Assembly: GCA_009746045.1 (NCBI GenBank)
Contig: RPFO01000079.1
Coordinates: 52,501-116,500, forward strand
Direction of reading: 5' to 3'
Length of the DNA stretch: 64,000 nucleotides
DNA from: Mesostigma viride
Taxonomy: Eukaryota > Streptophyta > Mesostigmatophyceae > Mesostigmatales > Mesostigmataceae
Positions 1 through 10,098 of this stretch are shown one piece after another. The notes beneath the pieces were generated by a model. It was not told the origin of the DNA. It ran no database searches and saw only the letters and a program-made list of their open reading frames with translations. The first letter of the stretch is position 1; the number at the start of each line of letters is the position of its first letter. The position numbers were made by a program, and so were the translations under genes.

Positions 1-233
1 TAGTGATACTAATAAAGATAGCTGGCCACGGATAAATAACCACTAACTGACCAGATACTAATAAAGATAGCAGCCACGAGCCACGAGGTAGCCATGGCTG
101 ACGGCGGAGCTCATAACTTTCACGTTTGAGCACCGAATTTAGCCGTGAATATCACAATCGATGCGTCTTTCTACGACGCACATGCTGCTATCAAGTAACG
201 TGCGTGTTTGCAACTTGCCCGTTGAAACTCTAC

Positions 234-434
234 GGCGGAGCCAATTTTCGGAAGAACCTCACCCTTCTGCTTGCAAATTCGGGACAAATTCGGTGGATGT
301 ATGTATGGATGTATGTATGTATGGATGGATTGACGGATTTTCATCCCCTATTCCTATGTTTTCTCACGTGTACGGCCTTATAAGCTTCGCCAATTCTGGC
401 GAACCTAACGGTTCTTCCGAAAATTGGCTCCGCC
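234..434. repeat. Small hairpin/MITE-like insertion with 25-bp terminal inverted repeats
   Basis: Positions 234-258 and 410-434 are perfect inverted complements (GGCGGAGCCAATTTTCGG start). The block interrupts the A-family leader: A2 reads straight from CATGCTG to ATAATTTTCC at 37065-37078, while A1 has about 250 extra bases here. Between the arms is a (GGATGTAT)-type stretch at 297-330. A related copy with two tandem inner units lies at 55244-55390 on the other strand. No clear target duplication was found. Confidence 0.6.
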
Positions 435-464
435 TGATAATTTTCCGACGCTATTACGCAATAT

Positions 465-1849
465 ATGGCGAACAAACGCGCCTCGACGCAATGCAGCCTG
501 GCGGCTGCGCTCGGCAATGAAAATACGTCTGCAGCTCCGGCTGCAGCTTCGCCATCCGGTCCGGCAGGCAGCGGTGACAGTAGTCGTGCGCTGGTGCTCG
601 CCCAGCCCCCCGGGCTTGCCTCGCCATCTGCATCGCCAGAGCCCAAGCGCAGCCGCTCTGCCGAGCCGCACTGGGACGAGATCGCCTTTGACATCAACGC
701 ATATGGCTTCTGGAACCGCAGTCCAGGAGTCTTCATGGAAGACGTGTTTTTCGGCACGTACGCCTCGCTTATGGACCTGTGCTTGTACCTGTGCTCCCAC
801 AACCGCGGCCACTGGCCAGGCGGTCACCCTGCTGACCCCGTCGAGGATCTCCCGCGAGTTGGCCGCATGAATCGCCCCAAGCTCCAACGCTTCGCCCTCT
901 GCTCCCTCCTCGGGCGCTCCGACGTCGAGATCTGGGCCCCCCACCACCGCCCCCCACCGTTGCGACAGAATCCATCGTCCGCGCCCTCCTTAAGGAAGCT
1001 TTCGAGCAGCACGTGACCCCCCTTGCCACAGATGTGGCGGCAATGGGCGGCAAGCTGGCTGCTGAGCTCCCCCCCATCTCCACCGCCACCTCCACCCTCC
1101 TCGCCTCCTCCACCGCCACCACCCCCACCTCCGACGCCATCACCGCCCAGCTCCGCGACATCGACCAGCGTCTTAAGGATAATGCCATCGCTATCGAGGT
1201 CCTGCAGAACACCGCCGGCCTCACCGCCCAGGCGGTTAAGGACATTGCCGCCAAGCCAGCCCCTGCTGGCCTGGCCGGCGATGCTCCTCCCATCACGACC
1301 TGGGCGGACATGCTTAAGCAACATACCACCTCCACCACCTCCGCCATCGCAGCCCAGCTCCAACGGCAGACGCTTGACCTCCGCGAGGAGGCCGAGCTCG
1401 CCAAGCGCAGCCTCAACGTCATTGTCAAGAACTTCGACATGGAGGAAGGTGAGAATTCCGAGAAGCTTGCACGTGCGTTTGAGAGCAAAATCCTTGCACG
1501 CATGGGCCTCCTTGGTGAGATTAAGCTGACCGCCCACCGCCTCCCCTGCGCGCGGGGTAAGGCCGGGGCGCCTCCGCTTCTTCTCATCTTTGAGAGCCCA
1601 GCGGACAAGATTTCGTTTCTCAGACGCCGCAAGCGGCTCGAGAAAACTCCCTTCACCCTTGACGACGACTTGACCCTGGCGCAGCAACAACGGCGACGGG
1701 AGCTATGGCCGACCTACCTCCAGCTCCGGCAGACCAAGGCGGGGCAGCCGGTGTACTGGAAGGGGGCGGCCATCTACGTCGGCCACAAGCCCTGGCACGC
1801 GACCCCCTCGACCACCGCGGCCCCCGCGACTCCAGAAGACCCAGCCTAG
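465..1849 (+). CDS. Family A ORF1 protein (LINE ORF1p-like), one frameshift
   Basis: The likely role is an RNA-binding chaperone of a retroelement RNP. The N-terminal third (465 to about 940) is Ala/Ser/Pro-rich and includes a PKRSRS basic patch. A middle coiled-coil-like stretch (TAQLRDIDQRLKDNAIAIEV) precedes an RRM-like core (SLNVIVKNF ... PPLLLIFESPADKISFL). It ends in a CTD-like segment (FTLDDDLTLAQQQRRRELWP ... VYWKGAAIYV), the arrangement seen in many algal and plant LINE ORF1 proteins. The reading frame changes near 940-955 in a C-rich run. Alignment with A3 shows the two halves (465-1016 and 1013-1849) form one protein of about 460 residues. The first ATG in good frame is 465. No ORF2 follows. 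Confidence 0.65.
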
Positions 1850-2266
1850 GGGAATACAGCAGCAGTAGTGTAGAATAGTTAGACAGTGGCCTTGTACATG
1901 CCCGCCTACTACAGGCACTATACTAGCTGAGGCCTAGCATTTTTAGTCATGTACATGTGTGCCTATGATGAGCCACCCTCCAGATGATGCCTAGCTTTAT
2001 TGTATTATGCAGTGCCCATGCAGGGAGTCACTCTCTGCTGAGTAGCCATGCCCTAGCTCTTGTATAGCTATGATGATCTTCCCCCACATGACATGCTCCC
2101 CCTTAGCTGGGCATAGCGTGATAGATCATGAGGGTGCAGGTGCCTTGGTGCACCTAGAGCAAGGGTAGCTTACATTCCCATCCTTGCATGAAGTAGCCCA
2201 GAATGTATTAAAAGCCATATGCCCCTTCTCAGGGATATGTGCTACATACACTCCCAACGGAGTTAT

Positions 2267-2366
2267 CAAAGAGACAACCAGCGCAGGCCAGAAATCGGGA
2301 GAATCCGGACCATGGTAGCTCGAGCCTGCCGTTATCTTTTCCGCGTTTTCGAGTCGTTCAGGATGA
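2267..2366. mobile_element. 100-bp insertion flanked by 8-bp duplication GGAGTTAT
   Basis: GGAGTTAT occurs at 2259-2266 and 2367-2374, splitting the A1 3' end, which reads uninterrupted as CGGAGTTATGTTTCT in A3 at 27518-27531. The first 43 bases of the insert recur at 34833-34875. An 8-bp duplication suggests a hAT-type cut-and-paste event, but no terminal inverted repeats are visible. Confidence 0.45.
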
Positions 2367-2466
2367 GGAGTTATGTTTCTAATAAAATTAACTAAGGAAT
2401 AGTTGTCTCACTAATTATTTAATTAAACTCGTGCTCCCTTTGGGGAGTCACGGAGCATTAACCCCG

Positions 2467-2914
2467 ATGGATGGGTGGGTGGGTGGGTGGGTGGGTGGGT
2501 GGGTGGGTGGGTGGGTGGGTGGGTGGGTGGGTGGGTGGGTGGGTGGGTGGGTGGGTGGGTGGGTGGTGGGTGGGTGGGTGGGTGGGTGGGTGGGTGGGTG
2601 GGTGGGTGGGTGGGTGGGTGGGTGGGTGGGTGGGTGGGTGGGTGGTGGGTGGGTGGGTGGGTGGGTGGGTGGGTGGGTGGGTGGGTGGGTGGGTGGGTGG
2701 GTGGGTGGTGGGTGGGTGGGTGGGTGGGTGGGTGGGTGGGTGGGTGGGTGGGTGGGTGGGTGGGTGGGTGGGTGGGTGGGTGGGTGGGTGGGTGCCGTGG
2801 GTGGGTGGGTGGGTGGGTGGGTGGGTGGGTGGGTGGGTGGGTGGGTGGGTGGGTGGGTGGGTGGGTGGGTGGGTGTGGGTGGGTGGGTGGGTGGGTGGAT
2901 GGATGGATGGATGG
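2467..2914. repeat. (GGGT)n tetranucleotide array, G-quadruplex-prone
   Basis: There are about 430 bp of GGGT with a few phase slips (GGTGGTGGG, GCCGTGG, GTGTGGG), then four GGAT units. The flanks are R-family 3' UTR (CCGGTCTAATCTATCT on the right, CGGAGCATTAACCCC on the left). The array is therefore an expansion of the short CATCC tract present at the same place in R1 (13391-13411). Long open frames through it (GGWV, THPP repeats) are not genes. Confidence 0.95.
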
Positions 2915-2964
2915 GTACATGCAATCCTACCGGTCTAATCTATCTCCAATAAATATATATATTA

Positions 2965-4137
2965 AGAATATAATTACTTACAGCAGAGTGAAATCACTCA
3001 AACCAAAGCGAACGCCCAGCTATAAACCTATATACAGAGCCATGTCAAAGCTCTATATACTACGATAAGACCAATGGAAACTCCTAACGGGAGGAACCTA
3101 ATAGCCCTGCTGCACCGCAAAATCAGCCCGCGCGTACGGCGGAGCATGATGTCAGCCATGGCCCGAGTCAGCGCCACCGACAAGCGCTGACGCCAATATG
3201 ACGTCCAGGTCCTCGCCGACCATGGGGCCCGCTGGCCCTCCAGGTCCAGCCGGTCCTCCCGGAGCCGGCAACACTCCTTGAAGAAGGCGGAGGTCAGGGG
3301 CCCCATGGCCCCAAACTCCTCCAGGACAAAGGGCACCACACGATGGTGCCCGACGTCGCGGTAGGCCAGGAGCTTGGCCCGCTCCGCCCGGTCCGCCGTG
3401 TAACCTGCCGTGAGGGAGGCCCCAGCCACATGGCTAAGAGCCAAGGGCCGCGCCACCGAAACGTCAATAAGCAGATGCCGGCCACCCCCCTCAAAGTCCA
3501 GCACCACGATGTCAGGCCGGTGGTTGGGGGAATAGAAGGCAGCGCCATCTGCATCCTCGGACCGGATGTTCGCGTGGGGGAAAACCGACCGAACCATGGC
3601 GAGCACCACCGTCAGGAGGACAGTGTGCAAATACAAATACCAATTCTGATTCTGTTGGCCCCCCATGCAGGCAAGGTAGTGAGTCCCCGTGGGATCCAGC
3701 GGCTGCCCACAGCTACCACGAGGCCGCCCGGCCGGAACAAGAGGCTGCGGGGCAAATAGCTGGTGCCGGAGCGCCACCGAGTAGTGGCTGGGAGCTAAGG
3801 CGAATGGGGGGGCCATGGGAAGAGCACGAAGGTACGCCGAGCCCACACTCCGCAATTAAAGCGAGAACAGCCACGCACGTCCCTGGGCGTTGAGGTCCGC
3901 GAAAAGAGCCACCCAATCAGCCGTGTGCAGAATACCCGCGTAGGTTTTCTGGTGTTTATCGATGACGCGAGCAGGGAAATATGCGGCGGGAGATTGAACG
4001 GAGGCGACCGAGGGAGTGCCGCGAGGGAGGCAGCGCTGTACCGCCTGAGCGGCACGGACGGGAGAACAGGCCTGCTGGATCTCAGCATAGGCCTCCTGGA
4101 TGGCGGTGACGAAGGGCAAAGGGCTGCTGGGGTCCAG
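2965..4137 (-). mobile_element. RLE-type LINE copy (RLE-a), 5'-truncated, in R2
   Basis: The 3' end (in reverse, GTAATTATATTCTTAA) abuts a TA-rich target, and ATATATATTA is found on both sides (2955-2964, 4138-4147). The sequence matches the 3' kilobase of the near-full element at 44729-50021. Flanking R2 sequence resumes beyond 4148. Confidence 0.8.
3095..4119 (-). pseudogene. RLE-LINE ORF C-terminus: CCHC knuckle and restriction-like endonuclease
   Basis: This minus-strand fragment covers the distal part of the polyprotein. It includes the gag-knuckle-like CGSC...H...C (CX2CX9HX3C) and the endonuclease core RPDIVVLDF ... LLIDVSVARP, a PD-x15-D arrangement like R2-type elements. It also includes the C-terminal SYWRQRLSVALTRAMAD region. 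A TAA codon near 3856 replaces the sense codons seen in the copy at 45617-45619. The same stop occurs in the plus-strand copy at about 43825, so the two share a defective ancestor or parallel change. The fragment has no intact RT and cannot be autonomous. Confidence 0.8.
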
Positions 4138-4507
4138 ATATATATTACTATATCTTTGGTGCCCTCGACCCTAGGGGTCTTGTCTAGCATGCTTCCCGCG
4201 TTTGCAAACACGCGGGCGCTTCCCCACAGGAGGGGGGTCGTCCTCTATGACCTGCGCCCACTAATTGGCCTTGTCCATCGCCTTGTTCCAAATCACGGAG
4301 AGGCCTAGGCCCCCCATGTCCTCTACTAGCTGTTCTTTGAAAGTGCGGGCCTTGCGGCGTCTAGCATTGCTGGGCCCGGCCCACGTGAGGAGGTGCCTGC
4401 CAGGCTGAGCAGGTGCATGGCAGCCCTGCGGAGGGGCCACGTGAGGTGTCTACCTGGTTGGTGCGAGCTAAGTGCCCTACTAGCTGCAGGCGCCACTGCT
4501 TATGTAT

Positions 4508-4993
4508 ATAAAAAATATAATTACTTACAACAGAGTGAAATCACTCAAACCAAAGCAAACGCCCAGCTATAAACCTATATACAGAGCCATGTCAAAGCTC
4601 TATACTACGATAAGACCAATGGAAACGCCTAACGGGAGGAACCTAATAGCCCTGCTGCACCGCAAAATCAGCCCGCGTACGGCGGAGCATGATGTCAGCC
4701 ATGGCCCGAGTCAGCGCCACCGACAAGCGCTGACGCCAATATGACGTCCAGGTCCGCGCCGACCATGGGGCCCGCTGGCCCTCCAGGTCCAGCCGGTCCT
4801 CCCGGAGCCGGCAACACTCCTTGAAGAAGGCGGAGGTCAGGGGCCCCATGGCCCCAAACTCCTCCAGGACAAAGGGCACCACACGATGGTGCCCGACGTC
4901 GCCATAGGCCAGGAGCTTGGCCCGCTCCGCCCGGTCCGCCGTGTAACCTGCCGTGAGGGAGGCCCCAGCCACGTGGCTAAGAGCCAAGGGCCG
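4508..4993 (-). mobile_element. RLE-b: short RLE-LINE insertion with 17-bp TSD in R2
   Basis: CGCCACTGCTTATGTAT is present at 4491-4507 and 4994-5010. R3 reads through the equivalent site without insertion (about 21990-22005). The insert begins with the family 3' tail and ends within the endonuclease region (frame 4643-4999). The last bases (CGCCAC) overlap the element's own sequence, so the exact 5' edge is ambiguous by about 6 nt. Confidence 0.85.
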
Positions 4994-5010
4994 CGCCACT
5001 GCTTATGTAT

Positions 5011-6262
5011 GTATTGGTGTTGGCGGTGATATGTGGCATGCCGAGGTACAGGTCCTCACTGCGGACGTGAGCTGCACATCCCACACGGAAAATTGACGGC
5101 AGCATGTTGGTGACCGCGCTGTCTAGCTTTCTGGCAAAGGTTGGCTGTGAGGGTCCACGTCTCGGCCCCGTACGTAATGTTCAACAGGGAGGACCAGGTC
5201 CTGTTTCTCTAGCTTGCCCACGGGCTTGCGCCACAGGGCCCCGTGTATTGACGTAAAGCGTGCCAGGCGAGGGAGATACGGTGGTCCACATCAGCCGCGC
5301 AGCTGGGGAGTAAGCTATACCTGAGCAACTTGACGCGGTCCCTGTGGCGTATCGGACGTGAGAGCCATCAAGGAGGAAGAGGTCGGGCGGTGGCTGAGTG
5401 AGCCCAACCGCCAGGGCCTCTGTCTTCAGACTTGCTGACCTCGAGCCCCACCACTCGGGCCTCGATTGCGAGGCAGTCAAGCCACGTCTGCATGTGCATG
5501 CTCAGTGTCCTCGAAGAGGGTGGTGTCATCTGCATAGATGATTTCCGCTAGCCGAATCTCCGTGTTCGCCCCGCCATGCCAGAAATGGTTGGCGACCTTC
5601 ACCCCTGGTTCCCTACCCACAATGCGAGCAAACCGCTTGCGCGCCTGAATCATTACGTATTCGACCACAATAATGAACACGGGTGTGGCGAGAGCACGCA
5701 GCCCTGCCACACACCCTTCTGTAGAGGGCATGGCGGCGTACGTGGACCCGTAGGAAGTGCGCACCGAAGTGGTGGACCCTTCATACAGGTTGCGGATGAC
5801 AGCAATAAGGGGGAGGGGGAACCGGAATTAAACAGGGCGAGGATGTCCCACAGCGCAGACCAGAAAACCGAATCGAAGGCTTTGATGAAGACCACCAGCA
5901 CAAGGTGCAGAGGGGACTCACCAGGCTGGAGGCGGTGCAGTTCTTCCACAAGGAAGTGAGTAGCGAAGAGCGCTTGAACTGTGTTGCGGCCTGGGCGGAA
6001 GCCGAGCTGAGTCTCGCTGAGGTGGCCGTCCATGCAGGGCAGTGCGCAGGCCGTTCAGGATGAGCCGCATGAGAAGCTTGAGACATGTGCAAGTGCTTTG
6101 GATGCACAACCCAATGTAGTTGCCAGGGTCGCGGGCGGGCGACCCGGCCCTTGTTTTCGTACAGCATCGTGCGGAAACTGTGTTGCCAAGCTGCCGGTGG
6201 CGGTTGCGATGACAGCAGAATGCGGTTGCAGATGTCTGGGAAGAGCTGCATGACACCAGTGT
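5011..6262 (-). pseudogene. R2 reverse transcriptase fragment
   Basis: Broken frames on the minus strand match R1 RT: HLSETQLGFRPGRNTVQALF and FIKAFDSVFW (around 5653-6033), and IIYADDTTLFEDTEHAH with the YADD catalytic motif (around 5480-5560). Frameshifts and missing segments separate them. The ETWTL-type C-terminal region continues at 5040-5230 and, beyond RLE-b, at 4210-4500. No functional enzyme could be made. Confidence 0.75.
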
Positions 6263-6535
6263 CTCACTTAATAGACAGATTGTACCCTTGAAGTATGGGT
6301 AGAAAATCTTAAGTATTCCATAATTTAACGGCAGCTGGAAAGTACTAAATATACATGCACGCCAGCATCCACTATACAATGCGCGCTGCACCGCAGCTGG
6401 CCCGAATGTGAACACACTGATTCCAATATCAATGCATGAGACATCTAGTGCAGGCTAAAAAGCTGGAAGCCCGGGTCGATGACAGGCCGAGAGTTACGCC
6501 AGCTTTTGTCATCTTATCTACATCTGATTACTCGT
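6263..6535. other. Unassigned spacer between two LINE fragments
   Basis: AT-rich and GC-rich patches with no recognisable ORF, repeat or RNA. It may be old host sequence or a decayed element. Confidence 0.4.
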
Positions 6536-7170
6536 TCAGGACCAGGACCTGCCCGCGCAGACCAGGTGAATACCGATGTGGGCCCTGCGGGCGGGCTTAG
6601 GACTGGCCAACCAGGTAGACACCTCCTCCTATGGCAGGGTCCCCTTGTCCCGCCGCAACCCACCGGCAAAGTACTTGCGCGCGCGACCCGCACCGACGCG
6701 GCGCGCGACCCGGACCTATGCGACACCATTGCTTAAGAGGATGCAGGGCTTCTGCTGGGTATCTGCTGTACTGCGCGCCCACATCATTGATAGACAAGGA
6801 GAAATCGGGGCTGCCGTCTGCAATAAGCCCCTTCCTGTGGGGCATGCTCCTGTTTTCTCCCCATGGTGGCCCCCGCGGCCCATGTTGGGTAGAATGCAGG
6901 GTAGAAGTCCGCAGATGGAGGAAATTGCCCTAATTGTCAAGGATAGCCGCTGCACTACCGCCTCGTCTGCCATTACAGAAGAGGCCAGCTCAGATGAGGA
7001 TTATTGACATTATATCCCCGTCTGGTGACTATATGGTTGGAGCATGATGCAGACGATATTTGTAATTTTCGTGTAATGATTTTTCTAATGAGATTAGCAC
7101 AGTGACTCCACGGGATGCCCATGCGCATGACACACAAGTACTTACTTACTCACCAGGGCTTCATGCATTA
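6536..7170 (+). mobile_element. Family B LINE, 5'-truncated 3' end (B2)
   Basis: It aligns with the last 500 bp of B1 (26455-27005). The coding end is recognisable by GACCAGGTGAATACCGATGT and the acidic C-terminus ITEEASSDEDY. It shares the 3' UTR (GATGCAGACGATATTTGTAA, TCTAATGAGATTAGCA) and the ACTT repeats near 7140-7150. Frames are broken. Confidence 0.75.
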
Positions 7171-7620
7171 TGCGATCCCAGATGTATTATAATTAAACAT
7201 GTGCCCCCGTTGGGGAGTCACAGAGCACCCGGTGAGTGACTTTAATTAATCCCTGAGTGTGCACAGCGGGCAGGGGGCAGAGACCCCCCCCGCCCTTCTC
7301 TCATCATGCCAGTGACAGGGGGCACAATCGGTCCCGTCGAAACGATCCGGCACCCCCTGTGGGTGCAATAAAGCTTCGACTAATAGCAAAAGCCTAGCCC
7401 GGGCCGACCCGACCCCCTGCTGACGAGGGGTAGCCCTCGCGAAGCCTAGGCAATGCGGGTGCAGTAGGGCTGCCCCATGGTCCAGATAGATAAATTTGTG
7501 GGATTGTACTTTTGTACATTATCAATGAGACTAATTATGATTAATGAACGCGTAGACTGCACGTCCTGTGAGCATAAATCCTTAATGATGTAGGCATTCA
7601 CTCATTCATTCACGCGCCTA
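7171..7620. other. Spacer with a small R-family 3'-end remnant
   Basis: Positions 7190-7230 match, in reverse, the R-family 3' hairpin region (CCCCCGTTGGGGAGTCAC). The remainder (GC-rich 7260-7460, then AT-rich) shows no gene or RNA that I recognise. Confidence 0.5.
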
Positions 7621-7875
7621 TATATTAAAAATTATAATCACTTACATCAGAGTTAAGGCGTGACCCAAGTAAACATAAACAAAGCCAACGCTAACTGAAG
7701 ACATACCACGACACCTACACTCTGTATACAGAAGCTAGGGCATGGCGTCTCAGCAGAGAGTAGCTCTCTGCGTGGGCACAGCATAACTAAATAAATAAAG
7801 CCAGGCGTCATCTGCATGGTGTGTGGCGCATCATGGGCACACATGTACATGACTAAGTAATGTTCATGAGTCAGC
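7621..7875 (-). repeat. Chimeric remnant: A-like 3' UTR joined to an RLE-like 3' tail
   Basis: On the minus strand, 7875-7740 resembles the A-family 3' UTR (ATGTACATGTGTGCC ... CTCTCTGCTGAGA). The segment 7735-7621 resembles the RLE 3' end (TTGGTTTGAG-like, TAAGTGATTATAATTTTTAA). It sits on a TATATA target like the other RLE insertions. The fusion could be a template switch during reverse transcription. Confidence 0.45.
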
Positions 7876-8147
7876 AATGTTCGCGAGCTATGGCCGACCT
7901 ACCTTCAGCTCCGGCAGCGCGCAGGGGGGAAGCCGGTGTACTGGAGGGGGGCGGTCATCCACGTTGACCACAAGCCCTGGCAGGCCCCTCCTGCCACCTC
8001 AGACTAGGGAACATATACCAGTACATAGTGTAGATAAGAGGCTTAGCCTAGCATGTGGCCCACGCGCATGTGCGCCCATAATGGCCCCCATGGATGATGC
8101 CTTCAGCATTTAGCTACGCCATGCCTACAATGGGACCCCCCATGGAT
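7876..8147 (+). mobile_element. Family A copy A4, left part (interrupted by R1)
   Basis: It begins inside ORF1 (GAGCTATGGCCGACCTACC, the ELWPTYLQLRQ region) and runs into the A 3' UTR. It stops at the R1 insertion site CCCCATGGAT. The 3' UTR continues at 13475. Only the ORF1 C-terminus is present. Confidence 0.75.
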
Positions 8148-8471
8148 ATATAAAGGATTTAAATAAAGATTTACGGTGTGGCGAGCTATGGATGCCGAGA
8201 AATTATGCTCATAACTTTTACATCCGGGCATGAAATTTGGTCGGGTAAATTGCAGTAGAAGCGTCTTTTGATGACGAACACGATGATATAATTTTCAGCC
8301 GCCATCGCCCAAGATTTAGCGCAATATCATAAAACGCAGCACAGGCAGGGTTCGTATTTTCCCGGAACCAGCTATGGCAGAAACTCCGTCAACCGCCTCC
8401 CATACTCTCTCCGACGGGGAAGCTTCAGCGCCCAACACGATTACGCAACTATAGCTGCAGATGCGGAAACC

Positions 8472-9708
8472 ATGGCGACGCAGCCCCGGGCCAGCGAGGC
8501 AGCCATTACCGCCTCCTCCAAGCGGCTTTGCGTCAACCCACCCGACGAGATGGATCGCCAGGTCCCTTTGCCATCGTCTTCTCAACCCAGCGAGGCCACC
8601 CCCATTGACGAAGACGACGACGACGCTACCGACGCTGAGTTCGACCCAGCATCCTTCATGCCTGGCCAGTTTGTCGACGAGCAGCGGTTCTTTTCGCTTA
8701 CCGCCGAGCAGGCGCAGGCCATCCTGCGCCACCTGCACGCCAACGGCAAGGAGATATATTTTCCTAACGCGTCTGGCGGGACAATTCCAGTGAACGAGCT
8801 CGACGAATTGGACGAGCCACAGCTTCGACTTTCTGTTTTCTTGAGTCACGCGCAGGCCCCTTGCCTCCGGGCACTCTTTGCCGCTTTCAAGGACGCCGAG
8901 CACGGCACCGCCAACACCCCCGATGCTTCCCCGGAAGCAGACCTGCACAAGCTCAATAAGAAAGTCGCAGACATGGCTGCCCAACTCGGCGCCTTGTCCA
9001 CCGCTATCCGTCAAGACACTGCTAAGCTCCACTCCAGCATTGCCGAGGTCAAGGCCGCCCTGACCAGCCCGCCCCAACCAGCCGCCCCGCACCGGCCACC
9101 AGCTACGCTAACATGGTCAAACAGACGGACATTGCCAACCTGATGGAGGATGATGCCGCACGCAGGGGGGCTGCAGCCCACAAGACTGCTATCGAGGAGG
9201 ACCTGCGCTCACGCAGTATAGTGGTCCGGTATTTCCAGGTCGCAGCAGCCTGAAACGGACCTGATGCTAGCGCAACGCCTGTACCACAGCCTCATCGTGG
9301 GCCGGCTGCAACTGGGCAACGAACGCATCCGCATTGAGTCGGCAGCCTGGATGGCGGGCCAGCCTGGCCCCATCCGGGTGACCTTTGCGAATGTGGCCAG
9401 CAAGGTGAAGGTACTCCAGGCCCGCAAGCTCCTAGGCGGGAGAAACGCGCCGAGCCTCGACGACCTCCTCTCACCGGCCCAGCTAGTCATCAAGAATGGT
9501 CTGCTGGGCAGCGACGTGGCGATCAAGGCCAGGAAGAGGCCAGAAGGTCTACGTCCGCCTCGTCCACGACACCCCCGTGCTATTCATCAACGGCCAGCGC
9601 ACGGAGGCGCAGGCTCCTAACAAGCGGCACAAGTCGGGCCGTACCAGGCCCGCCCCAGCTGCGTCATCATCGTCTACGCACGTCCCGGGTATGGATGGCG
9701 CCCGGTAA
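8472..9708 (+). pseudogene. R1 ORF1 (LINE ORF1p-like), frameshifted
   Basis: The start is ATG at 8472. The N-terminal region is acidic (PIDEDDDDATDAEFDPASFM). It is followed by a coiled-coil-like segment (DLHKLNKKVADMAAQLGAL) and then an RRM-like/CTD-like half (RLYHSLIVGRLQLGNERI ... GPIRVTFANVASKVKVLQ ... KVYVRLVHDTPVLFINGQ). The frame changes around 9110, a stop lies near 9250, and another shift occurs near 9537. It probably supplied an RNA-binding partner for ORF2. It differs from family A ORF1 in sequence but has the same plan. Confidence 0.65.
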
Positions 9709-10098
9709 GGGCACACCCTCGCGGCCTCGCGGTACAATAGGCTTTGGGCACAGCCTTTATAAACAAGCCCCTTTCCATCCTCATGTCGCACCGTGCGAGC
9801 ATGATCAGGATGCAAGGTCGCCAGGCACGCCACGGTCAACCTTCCCGCCAATTTACCAGCCTCACACGCCTCCTAGCCCGCCTTGAGCGGGATGAGGCCC
9901 AGTCGACACGCCGGCGACCCCAGCCAGGACGGAGACGACGCATATCCGTCCTGAAAGAAAGCCTCCATGCGTTGACAAGCATTAACCCCAATCGCCACCC
10001 TCCCCTCCCCCCCCCCCCCCCACCCACCCCCACCTCCAGCACTACCCTTCTCCACCCCCACCCCCACCCCCACCCCCCCGCTAATAGGGCAACGGCCC

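Larger units (their letters stand above)
72..2380 (+). mobile_element. Family A copy A1: ORF1-only non-LTR retroelement
   Basis: The copy has a 5' leader starting near GCCACGAGCCACGAGG, one ORF (465-1849) and a roughly 530-bp 3' UTR ending in the hairpin ACTCCCAACGGAG and then TTATGTTTCT. No endonuclease or RT follows the ORF. Copies A2 (36955-38936) and A3 (17034-27531) have the same ORF1-to-3'UTR layout, so this is a family trait rather than a single deletion. The leader carries a hairpin insertion (234-434) and the 3' end a 100-bp insertion (2267-2366). An 18-bp direct repeat (5-22 and 54-71) lies just upstream. A TSD is only weakly visible (aataaa on both sides). Confidence 0.75.
2418..6262 (-). 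mobile_element. Family R copy R2: 5'-truncated RTE-like LINE, twice interrupted
   Basis: The 3' tail and terminal hairpin lie at 2418-2460, followed leftwards-to-rightwards by the microsatellite-bearing 3' UTR (2467-2945). An RLE insertion (2965-4137) comes next, then the C-terminal coding end (4190-4500). A second RLE insertion follows (4508-4993), then the RT core (5011-6262). It aligns in reverse to R1 (11750-13440) throughout. The 5' break is at about 6262, inside the RT N-terminal region. Confidence 0.8.

Noticed and set aside
2423-3068. Long open frames (GGWV and THPP repeats) on both strands
   Set aside because: They only reflect the GGGT period in all frames.
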